NCBI GenBank assembly: GCA_910587895.1
Contig: CAJUOE010000271.1
Span: 1-6,105, forward strand
Source of the DNA: an uncultured Lachnospiraceae bacterium
GTDB taxonomy: Bacteria; Bacillota; Clostridia; Lachnospirales; Lachnospiraceae
Reading direction: 5' to 3'
DNA: 6,105 nt
Part shown: positions 1-5,742 of the stretch, in pieces
Layout: each line of letters opens with the position of its first letter
How positions within the stretch are numbered: position 1 is the stretch's first letter
Program-made: the position numbers and the translations under genes
Notes under the pieces: model-generated
What the model was told of the DNA's origin: nothing
Databases searched by the model: none
What the model saw: the letters and a program-made list of their open reading frames with translations, nothing else

Positions 1-78
1 CAGGAAAGAATGGAAAAGACGGACAGTCAGGAAAGAATCAATCAGACGGACAGTCGAAAAAGGATCAGGCTGCGGACA
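1..78 (+). repeat. 27-bp in-frame tandem repeat in adaptor linker
   Basis: Positions 1-27 and 28-54 are identical except for six central bases (12-17 versus 39-44). A third, degraded unit starts at 55. The unit is 9 codons, so copy-number change would keep the frame. The array may extend to the left of the window. Confidence 0.75.
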
Positions 79-941
79 AAGAGGGCACGCAGGGAAACCA
101 AACGGGGTCACAGGACAATGCGGCGGAGCGGGAAACACAGAAAGCGGCATTGGAACAGGCTGTGGCGGAGGCAAAGGCGGCTTACGAGGCGGCGGTTTCT
201 TCCCGCGTAGACAATATCCGTACGGCGGCGCGGGCATTGGAAGATGCAGCTATGGCGAAGAGCACGCCGGACAGCTCGGCAAAACAAAATGAGATCACGA
301 AAAAACAGCAGGAGCTTACGCTGAACAAGCTACAGGCGCTTAAAGATGCGGGCGGCGAGGTGAAGGCAACGGTAAACGGGATTGTCAAACAGGTGCTTGT
401 GACGACGGGGGATCTTACCTCAGACGGCGCGGCGGTTCGGCTGGCGGACACTTCCGAGGGCGGCAGGCTTACGGTGTCTGTGGAAAAACAGTATGCAGAG
501 TACCTTGTCACAGGCAGCCCGGTTGACTTAAAACCGAGCGGCAGCAAGAATGTAATCAGCGATTATACGATTTCCAGCGTGACCAAAAATCCGCAGGACG
601 ATAATCTGGTGGATTTCACAGTTGATTTGCCCAAAGATGCGATTGAGACGGGAACATTTGTGGAAGCCACAATTGTGCCCAAATCTGAAAGCTACGCGAC
701 GGTAATTCCTTTGCAGGCCCTGCGCGGCGGACAAGGCGAGTATTATGTGCTGGTATTGGAGGAAGAGCAGGGCGTTATGGGCAGTGAGCTTGTGGTGAAG
801 CGACTCAATGTGCAGGTTGTCGATAAGAACAGTACCAGCGCAGCGTTAGAGGAGGGATTGCTGACCGGCGAGCAGGAGATTATCAGTTCTTCCAGCCGGA
901 TGATTCAGGAGGGCAGCAAGGTCAGGAGGATGAGTAAGTAG
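3..941 (+). CDS. HlyD/MacA-type efflux periplasmic adaptor subunit, 5' partial
   Basis: The reading frame is open to the left edge, so the start lies outside the window; 312 codons are visible. Order of parts: a Gly/Lys/Asn/Gln/Asp/Ser-rich linker with two 9-residue repeats (GKNGKDGQS, GKNQSDGQS); an Ala/Glu/Lys-rich coiled-coil arm (about residues 42-115); a lipoyl-like half-motif (GEVKATVNGIVKQVLVTTGD); a beta-barrel segment; and a membrane-proximal domain around VIPLQALRGG. This order matches the second half of membrane-fusion (adaptor) proteins that work with MacB-type ABC or RND exporters. In Gram-positives such proteins are membrane-anchored and face outward. The anchor, first lipoyl half and first hairpin arm must lie upstream. 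The TTG at 150 is an internal Leu codon rather than a start, because the frame continues well upstream with sensible adaptor-type sequence. The stop codon abuts the start of the permease gene, which indicates an operon. The cargo cannot be told. Confidence 0.8.
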   Translation, partial: GKNGKDGQSGKNQSDGQSKKDQAADKEGTQGNQTGSQDNAAERETQKAALEQAVAEAKAAYEAAVSSRVDNIRTAARALEDAAMAKSTPDSSAKQNEITKKQQELTLNKLQALKDAGGEVKATVNGIVKQVLVTTGDLTSDGAAVRLADTSEGGRLTVSVEKQYAEYLVTGSPVDLKPSGSKNVISDYTISSVTKNPQDDNLVDFTVDLPKDAIETGTFVEATIVPKSESYATVIPLQALRGGQGEYYVLVLEEEQGVMGSELVVKRLNVQVVDKNSTSAALEEGLLTGEQEIISSSSRMIQEGSKVRRMSK

Positions 942-2126
942 ATGACAAAAACATATGTGAAATATGTGGCGGCAATCGTCGTTGTGGGTCTTGTGATTTT
1001 CCTGTCCTGTCTGTCGTTTGCTGCTGATGGGGCATTGGGTTCTGTGAAACAGCGCGCCATGTTCTGTTTAGAGCAGCCAATCAGCAATCAGGAGGCGGAG
1101 TCAATGCGGCAGGAGATAGAGAAGGGCTGGGAAAAGTTTTCGCAGGATGCAGCGGAAATGGAAATTGGCCAAACGGATGCGCTGCAGAAAGGAAACAGGT
1201 CGGAGCTTTTACCAGAATTTTGCATCTGGGGACAGAAAGATGGGGTTTCGATTACCAATCAGGATTTGGAGAGGAACGTACAGGCAGACGAGATCCTGCT
1301 TTGCGGAAACCCGGAATTAGTGTTTGAGGACTGTCGTATGTTGGATCGGGAAGATACCGATGGATGCCTGGTGGACGAGAAAACGGCATGGGAACTGTTT
1401 GGCAGCCTTGACGTGGCAGGACAGAAACTTACCTGCGATGGGAAAGATTATACGATAAGAGGAGTTATTCCGGGAAATAAGAAAATATTTGCAATCCTTG
1501 CCGATGCCGGGCAGACAAAACCGGCAGCGGGAATGGAACCGGAAACAGCAATGGAGCCGAACACAGGGATGGAATCGGAAAAAAATGTTCTGAACCGGAT
1601 TACCCTGGCAAAACCGGAAGGCAAAACGGTGCAGGAGCTATATTCTGAATGGAACAACCGTTATGATATGTCTGCAAAGCTCATGGATCTGGAACTGCTG
1701 GGGGGGATGAGCGGACTTTGTATGCTGCTTGTTCCGGTAACCGGATTCTTCTGTATAGGGTGGCAACTGTATCGCCAGTTCCGGAAACAGGAACATCTGC
1801 TCCGGAAAGTGGGAATTGCGGTTCTGGCGGTTCTGATTTTAACTGGTTTTTGTATCTTCCTGAAACATCAGGTACAGATACCGGATGAATACATTCCTAC
1901 CCGCTGGTCTGATTTCTCTTTCTGGAGTACGTTGTGGAAGGATAAAAACGAGGCCTTGCGGCTGTTGGCGCAGATGCCAAAGACCAATATGGATCGTGGC
2001 TGGATGGCAGCTTTTGCTAAAGTTGCAGGATTCGGCGTTTTGTCGGAGGTGTTGCTGTTGCCGGCGCTGCTTATGGTAAGACGGATTGTGTCATGCAAAA
2101 AACGGAAAGTCAGGGATATTCCTTGA
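942..2126 (+). CDS. MacB/FtsX-like ABC transporter permease-type membrane protein
   Basis: This 394-residue protein has one N-terminal membrane helix (about 7-27), a large extracytoplasmic domain (about 28-250) and three further helices (about 257-277, 290-309 and 357-380). That is the 1+3 topology of MacB/FtsX permeases. The segment around residues 145-180 (LVDEKTAWELFG, then GQKLTCDGKDYTIRGVIPG) resembles the end of a MacB periplasmic core domain. With the adaptor it would form an export or envelope-stress pump, but the ATPase is not in the window. The start is ATG directly after the adaptor stop. The AGGAGG at 924-929 is 12 bases upstream, inside the adaptor gene, so translational coupling is likely. 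Residues 197-214 are a low-complexity triplicate (GMEPET/AMEPNT/GMESEK) inside the outer domain. The C-terminal helices are more divergent than usual, so the exact subfamily is uncertain. Confidence 0.65.
   Translation: MTKTYVKYVAAIVVVGLVIFLSCLSFAADGALGSVKQRAMFCLEQPISNQEAESMRQEIEKGWEKFSQDAAEMEIGQTDALQKGNRSELLPEFCIWGQKDGVSITNQDLERNVQADEILLCGNPELVFEDCRMLDREDTDGCLVDEKTAWELFGSLDVAGQKLTCDGKDYTIRGVIPGNKKIFAILADAGQTKPAAGMEPETAMEPNTGMESEKNVLNRITLAKPEGKTVQELYSEWNNRYDMSAKLMDLELLGGMSGLCMLLVPVTGFFCIGWQLYRQFRKQEHLLRKVGIAVLAVLILTGFCIFLKHQVQIPDEYIPTRWSDFSFWSTLWKDKNEALRLLAQMPKTNMDRGWMAAFAKVAGFGVLSEVLLLPALLMVRRIVSCKKRKVRDIP
1530..1583 (+). repeat. Three 18-bp in-frame imperfect tandem repeats
   Basis: The units 1530-1547, 1548-1565 and 1566-1583 encode GMEPET, AMEPNT and GMESEK. 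They lie in the predicted extracytoplasmic domain of the permease. The unit length is a multiple of three, so expansion or loss would keep the reading frame. Confidence 0.7.
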
Positions 2127-2145
2127 TTTTCCGTTTTACTTGTTC
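2097..2145 (+). terminator. Intrinsic terminator overlapping the 3' end of the permease gene
   Basis: Bases 2099-2116 pair with 2120-2137 in an 18-bp stem (two G-U pairs) around a 3-base loop TAT. The left arm begins with an A-run (2097-2102) and the right arm ends in TTTT, followed by the T-rich ACTTGTT. The left arm lies in the last codons of the permease gene, and the stop codon (2124-2126) is in the right arm. It should end the adaptor-permease transcript. The A-run/T-run symmetry means it could also work on the opposite strand. Confidence 0.75.
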
Positions 2146-2214
2146 TAAAATGAAACATGTGTTTAAGTATGGACGGAAAACACAGCGATTAAGGAACAAC
2201 AGGAGGAAAAGGGA

Positions 2215-2472
2215 TTGAAGAGTAAAAGTACATGGATTATCATCATGGTAATGTTGATCGGCCTTGTCATTGGAACGGTCATCGGCAGTTATTGCAGCGG
2301 AATTTCGTCTCTTAGCTGGCTGGATTATGGGAAAGTGTTTGGAATTACGAGCCCTATGGTACTGGATTTGGGCGTTTTTGTACTGACGCTGGGACTGACG
2401 ATCAAGATCAATATCGCCAGCATTATCGGCATCATCATTTCGTTTGTCATTTACCGTCTGCTGGTACGCTGA
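2215..2472 (+). CDS. DUF4321 family small membrane protein
   Basis: This 85-residue hydrophobic protein has a membrane helix at about 7-26, a short loop with SLSWLDYGKVFGITSP, then two close helices (about 47-64 and 66-82) ending in a basic tail (YRLLVR). The length, the LSWL.YG..FG..SP loop and the DLG...LT.GL.IKI.IASIIG stretch match the DUF4321 family of Clostridia as I recall it. The family has no established function. The start is TTG, chosen because AGGAGG (2201-2206) lies 8 bases upstream; an ATG start would remove the first helix. I see no strong promoter just upstream. The gene lies between the permease terminator and the promoter of the next gene, so it looks monocistronic. Confidence 0.75.
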   Translation: MKSKSTWIIIMVMLIGLVIGTVIGSYCSGISSLSWLDYGKVFGITSPMVLDLGVFVLTLGLTIKINIASIIGIIISFVIYRLLVR

Positions 2473-2544
2473 TGCCGGGATGGTTGTTTTTGAGTGAATA
2501 TGATTTATTTTTTGCCGAAAATGCAAAGAAAGGTTCCGAATAAA

Positions 2545-2573
2545 TTGAAATGTGATCCGGAATATGTTAAAAT
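2545..2573 (+). promoter_or_regulatory. Sigma-A type promoter with extended -10 for pap
   Basis: A TTGAAA -35 (2545-2550), 17-base spacer and TAAAAT -10 (2568-2573) are present. TG at 2565-2566 gives an extended -10 element. The expected start is near 2580, leaving an untranslated leader of about 90 bases before the pap start codon. It is the best match to a housekeeping promoter that I found in the window. Confidence 0.7.
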
Positions 2574-2670
2574 TATCTGAAAAGATAAGGAAATCGGGTG
2601 GAAAGCAGAAGGAAAACGTTTCATAGCGTTTTATGGGGGATGGTTTTCAGGCGTGGAAGGAGGAGAAGGT

Positions 2671-4143
2671 ATGCTGAAGAATTGGAAGGGACAGGAAAAA
2701 CCGGATGCGCAGGAGTTGGATGAACGGCTGGAAGCGGCAAAAGAGAAGATGAACGTCCTGCAGATGCAGATAAAGGATCGCAAACTTCCGGTGCTGGTGT
2801 TGTTTGAAGGCTGGGGAACCGCAGGCAAGGGCAGCACGCTCGGTAAGATTATCACGAATATTGACCCAAGGTTTTTCAAAGTTGCGACGATGGATGTTCC
2901 CACTGAAGAGGAACGGCGGAAACCGTTTTTGTACCGCTATTTTGTTAAGATTCCCGAGGCCGGTAAGTTCTGTTTTCTGGATTCGGGCTGGATGGACGAG
3001 GTGACGAGGGAAAGCCTGCACGGGGCGTTGAAAGAAAAGGAATACAAGAAACGCATTGACAGCGTCAAGCGTTTTGAACGTCAGTTGACGGATAACGGAT
3101 ACCTTGTCATGAAATTCTTTTTCCACATCAGCAAAAAAGAGCAGAAGAGCCGGATAAAGGAGCTTGATAAAGAGCCGAGCACGCGCTGGCGTGTAAGCAA
3201 CAATGATGTGTGGCAGAACGAGCATTATGATAAATGCCTTAAAGTGTACGACCAGTATCTGGATGATACGAATGTATCGACCTCTCCGTGGTATATTGTA
3301 GATGCACAGAGCCGGAAGTGGGCGCAGCTGCAGGTGCTTGAGACGCTGGCAAGCGGGATTGAGACGGCATTGCAGAACAGTACGCTTGCCGTACCGCTTT
3401 TGCAGAACGTATTTCCGTTAGAGAAAATTCCCAAACTTGCCGATATCCCATTGGATAAGACGATTGCGGAGGATGCATACAAGCGGGAACTGCAGGAATT
3501 GCAGGAGAGGCTGAGAAAGCTGCACAATGAAATTTACCGCAAGAAGATACCGGTAATTATCGCCTATGAGGGCTGGGATGCAGCCGGCAAAGGCGGGAAC
3601 ATCAAGCGGATTACCGGAGCGTTAGACCCGCGAGGATATGAGGTGCAGCCGATAGCCAGCCCGGAGCCGCATGAGAAGGCAAGGCATTATCTGTGGCGTT
3701 TCTGGACGCGCCTTCCCAAGACGGGACATATTGCAATTTTTGACCGTACCTGGTATGGAAGGGTTATGGTGGAGCGTCTGGAGGGCTTTTGTACAGAGAA
3801 TGACTGGCGGCGCGCTTACAATGAAATCAATGAGTTTGAGAAGGAATTGTCGGACTGGGGCGCGGTGATTATCAAGTTCTGGGTACAGATTGACAAGGAC
3901 GTCCAGCTGGAGCGTTTTAACGACAGGCAAAACAATCCGGCCAAACGCTGGAAGATTACGGATGAAGACTGGCGCAACCGGGAGAAATGGGATCTGTACG
4001 AGGATGCAGTCAACGAAATGATGAAAAAGACAAATACTTCTTATGCTCCATGGCACGTATTGGAATCCAACGATAAGAAGTATGCGCGGATAAAGGCGCT
4101 CAGGATTGTAATTGAAGAAATTGAAAAGGCATTGAACAAATAA
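2671..4143 (+). CDS. pap: Polyphosphate:AMP phosphotransferase (two-domain PPK2)
   Basis: This 490-residue cytosolic enzyme has two tandem PPK2 (polyphosphate kinase 2) domains, about 10-235 and 265-490. Two-domain PPK2 enzymes are known to phosphorylate AMP to ADP using polyphosphate. The C-terminal domain has the full motif set: Walker A GWDAAGKG (301-308, Lys307), Walker B FDRTWYGR (357-364, Asp358) and a basic lid (about 409-443, with NNPAKRWK). The N-terminal domain keeps the fold but is degenerate: Walker A is GWGTAGKG (47-54, Asp replaced by Gly), Walker B reads LDSGWMDE (103-110), and the lid differs. The active site is therefore probably the second domain. The start is ATG at 2671, with AAGGAGG (2657-2663) 7 bases upstream; the GTG at 2653 overlaps that site and is rejected. 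Length is close to known Pap proteins. It probably links stored polyphosphate to adenylate energy charge. Confidence 0.9.
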   Translation: MLKNWKGQEKPDAQELDERLEAAKEKMNVLQMQIKDRKLPVLVLFEGWGTAGKGSTLGKIITNIDPRFFKVATMDVPTEEERRKPFLYRYFVKIPEAGKFCFLDSGWMDEVTRESLHGALKEKEYKKRIDSVKRFERQLTDNGYLVMKFFFHISKKEQKSRIKELDKEPSTRWRVSNNDVWQNEHYDKCLKVYDQYLDDTNVSTSPWYIVDAQSRKWAQLQVLETLASGIETALQNSTLAVPLLQNVFPLEKIPKLADIPLDKTIAEDAYKRELQELQERLRKLHNEIYRKKIPVIIAYEGWDAAGKGGNIKRITGALDPRGYEVQPIASPEPHEKARHYLWRFWTRLPKTGHIAIFDRTWYGRVMVERLEGFCTENDWRRAYNEINEFEKELSDWGAVIIKFWVQIDKDVQLERFNDRQNNPAKRWKITDEDWRNREKWDLYEDAVNEMMKKTNTSYAPWHVLESNDKKYARIKALRIVIEEIEKALNK

Positions 4144-4216
4144 AACATGAGAATCCGAACAAGTGCGGAGAAATCATAAGGGCTTGGCAAGGATTGACGA
4201 AAGGAAAAGGTGTATC

Positions 4217-4996
4217 ATGGAAATAAAAGAGTTTTTGGATATATCAAAACTGCAGAAGATTCAGGATGATTTCTCCAATGCAACAGGATTGGCAGCAATT
4301 GCAGTTGGGATGGACGGGGAGTATCTCACAGAAGGCAGCAATTTTACAGATTTCTGTATGAAGTATACCAGAGGAAGCCAGGAAGGGGCAAGACGGTGTG
4401 TGAAATGCGATAATGAATGTACCGGTACATATTTCTGCCATGCAGGATTGATGGATTTTTCCGTTGACATCATGGTCAATGACGAGAAGGTTGGCGCGAT
4501 TATCGGCGGGCAGGTGCTGCCGTCAGAGCCGGACGAAGACAAGTTCCGTCAGACAGCGGTGGAGTTAGGCATTGATCCGGATGAGTATATTGATGCCCTG
4601 CGTAAAGTTACCATCAGCACGGAATCCAGAATCCGTGCGTCCGCAGATTTGCTGGGTGTGATTGTAAATCAGCTCGTAAATCTGGAATATTTTAAGCATA
4701 CGAACGCCACGCGTTTGGGCGGCGTGCAGGAGGGCGTGGAGCAGGCCAATGAGCTGATTCAGACCATCAACGATAATATCAGCCATTTAAAGGCAATTGC
4801 CAAGAAACAGAATATCCTGTCGCTGAATGCGAGTATTGAGGCGGCGCGCAGCGGAGAGGCAGGCGCGGGATTTGCGGTAGTTGCAAAGAACATGCAGGAT
4901 TTGTCCTCACAGTCTACGGGCGTTTATACGGATATTGAGAAATCAGTGGCGGAGATTACGGAGCGTATTTCGTCGCTGGTGTCGTTCTTTGAATAG
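4217..4996 (+). CDS. Soluble PocR-domain mini chemoreceptor (MCP-like)
   Basis: This 259-residue protein has no membrane helix or signal peptide. Residues about 5-155 are a PocR ligand-binding domain with conserved cysteines (Cys47, Cys61, Cys64, Cys68, Cys74, in motifs including RRCVKCDNEC and YFCHAGL). PocR domains are predicted to sense small hydrocarbon derivatives. Residues about 160-259 form a methyl-accepting chemotaxis signalling hairpin with tip NILSLNASIEAARSGEAGAG (199-218) followed by FAVVAKNMQDLSSQS. Only about 40 residues of the return helix follow the tip, so the hairpin is far shorter than in classical receptors. No HAMP domain is present. It should act in the cytoplasm, perhaps through CheA/CheW or another partner. 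The start is ATG 4217, with AAAAGG 6 bases upstream; the GTG at 4163 has no comparable site and adds no domain. It follows pap by 73 bases with no terminator between. Confidence 0.85.
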   Translation: MEIKEFLDISKLQKIQDDFSNATGLAAIAVGMDGEYLTEGSNFTDFCMKYTRGSQEGARRCVKCDNECTGTYFCHAGLMDFSVDIMVNDEKVGAIIGGQVLPSEPDEDKFRQTAVELGIDPDEYIDALRKVTISTESRIRASADLLGVIVNQLVNLEYFKHTNATRLGGVQEGVEQANELIQTINDNISHLKAIAKKQNILSLNASIEAARSGEAGAGFAVVAKNMQDLSSQSTGVYTDIEKSVAEITERISSLVSFFE

Positions 4997-5019
4997 AATT
5001 ATTTTGATAAAAATCCAAG

Positions 5020-5048
5020 GTATAAAATACCTCCATTTACAGATACTA
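5020..5048 (+). promoter_or_regulatory. Putative sigma-G (forespore) promoter of spoVT
   Basis: GTATA at 5020-5024 fits the sigma-G -35 pattern (GHATR). After 17 bases, GATACTA at 5042-5048 differs from the sigma-G -10 (CATACTA) only at the first base. The predicted start is about 5055, giving a leader of roughly 36 bases with AGGAGG-type spacing to the ATG. spoVT is a known sigma-G target in Bacillus subtilis. The -10 lies just inside the left arm of the hairpin at 5030-5083. No good sigma-A pair was found here. Confidence 0.5.
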
Positions 5049-5090
5049 GTTATCGAAAAAGATAAGAGATTTGTAAATGGAGGATTTTTT
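5030..5090 (+). promoter_or_regulatory. SD-masking hairpin / possible terminator in spoVT leader
   Basis: CCTCCATTTACA (5030-5041) and TGTAAATGGAGG (5072-5083) are perfect 12-bp inverted complements. The stem extends three more pairs inward (one G-U), and a nested TTATC/GATAA stem (5050-5054 with 5061-5065) fills the loop. The right arm contains the spoVT Shine-Dalgarno GGAGG (5079-5083), so folding would hide it. The arm is followed by A and TTTTTT (5085-5090), so the same element may terminate transcripts coming from the chemoreceptor gene. Confidence 0.7.
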
Positions 5091-5639
5091 ATGAAGGCAA
5101 CAGGAATTGTTCGAAGAATAGATGATTTGGGGAGGGTGGTCGTACCGAAAGAGATTCGGCGTACGCTGCGGATTCGTGAAGGAGATCCGCTGGAAATTTT
5201 TACAGATCGCGAGGGCGAAATTATACTGAAAAAATATTCACCTATCGGGGAACTTGGGCAGTTTGCCGGGATGTATGCAGAAAGCCTCGCCCAGACCAGC
5301 GGCTGCCTGGTATGTATTACGGACAGGGATCATGTAGTTGCAGCGGCAGGCAGCGGAAAAAAGGAATTTGACGGCAAGCCCATCAGCAAGCAGCTGGAAA
5401 ATGTGATTACGGATCGTGAGACATTTACTGCCCGCAGGAACGAAAAGGGATTTGTCAAGATTACGCTGGATGATACGGGAGATTTTCAGTCCCAGGTGGT
5501 GTCCACCATTATCTGTGAGGGAGACGCCATTGGCTCCGTGGTAATGTATAACAAAGAAGATGCCGGAGCTATCGGAGAGGCGGAGAGCAAGATGGCAAAA
5601 GTCGCAGCCGGGTTTCTGGGAAAACAGATGGAGCAGTAG
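5091..5639 (+). CDS. spoVT: Stage V sporulation protein T (AbrB-family regulator)
   Basis: This 182-residue protein is close to Bacillus subtilis SpoVT in length and sequence. Residues 1-50 are a SpoVT/AbrB swapped-hairpin DNA-binding domain (MKATGIVRRIDDLGRVVVPK, then EIRRTLRIREGDPLEIF). Residues about 54-180 are the GAF-like domain, ending in AAGFLGKQMEQ. In Bacillus it is a tetrameric forespore regulator that tunes sigma-G genes, including its own network, and in Clostridia it is needed for normal spore maturation. The start is ATG 5091, with GGAGG (5079-5083) 7 bases upstream. A longer frame reaching back to 4881 runs through the chemoreceptor gene and is not real. Expression is probably sporulation-specific, through the sigma-G-like promoter, and buffered against read-through by the leader hairpin. 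All key DNA-binding Arg/Lys residues appear intact. Confidence 0.96.
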   Translation: MKATGIVRRIDDLGRVVVPKEIRRTLRIREGDPLEIFTDREGEIILKKYSPIGELGQFAGMYAESLAQTSGCLVCITDRDHVVAAAGSGKKEFDGKPISKQLENVITDRETFTARRNEKGFVKITLDDTGDFQSQVVSTIICEGDAIGSVVMYNKEDAGAIGEAESKMAKVAAGFLGKQMEQ

Positions 5640-5689
5640 TTTGATGTAGGCCATGGGTGAAAGCGAATGGAGATAAAATTGACGATGCT

Positions 5690-5742
5690 GGGGCTGTTGC
5701 AAAAGTAGATGAATAATCTACCGGAGCAACAGCTCCGTTTTT
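5690..5742 (+). terminator. Intrinsic terminator downstream of spoVT
   Basis: GGGGCTGTTGC (5690-5700) pairs with GCAACAGCTCC (5726-5736), 11 pairs with one G-U. A second nested stem GTAGAT/ATCTAC (5705-5710 with 5716-5721) fills the loop, and GTTTTT follows (5737-5742). A shorter alternative hairpin, CGGAGC-AACA-GCTCCG (5722-5737), uses the same right arm and runs straight into T5. Either would terminate spoVT. The outer arm plus AAAA also looks like an insertion-sequence end, which cannot be ruled out. Confidence 0.75.

Noticed and set aside
10..210. Arg-rich 66-residue reading frame
   Set aside because: It is a shadow of the repeat and coiled-coil region of the adaptor, with no ribosome site or recognisable content.
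2427..2490. Possible terminator of the DUF4321 gene (CGGCATCA pairing with TGATGCCG, then a T-rich stretch)
   Set aside because: The loop is about 35 bases and the T-run is several bases away from the stem, so it does not look like a standard intrinsic terminator.
2653..2670. GTG start giving a six-residue longer Pap
   Set aside because: It overlaps the AAGGAGG site that is ideally placed for ATG 2671, and the extra residues are just the translated ribosome site.
2647..3225. Long minus-strand frame opposite pap
   Set aside because: It is antisense to a well-supported enzyme, and its composition is what the complementary strand of pap would give.
4163..4216. GTG start giving an 18-residue N-terminal extension of the chemoreceptor
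   Set aside because: No ribosome site upstream, the extension is basic and unlike the family, and ATG 4217 has a purine-rich site 6 bases upstream.
5004..5028. Sigma-A promoter for spoVT (TTGATA with TAAAAT)
   Set aside because: The spacer is only 13 bases, and no better -35 fits the TATAAAAT sequence.
4881..5090. Upstream extension of the spoVT frame
   Set aside because: It overlaps the chemoreceptor gene in another frame; SpoVT proteins begin with MKATGIVRR, exactly at 5091.
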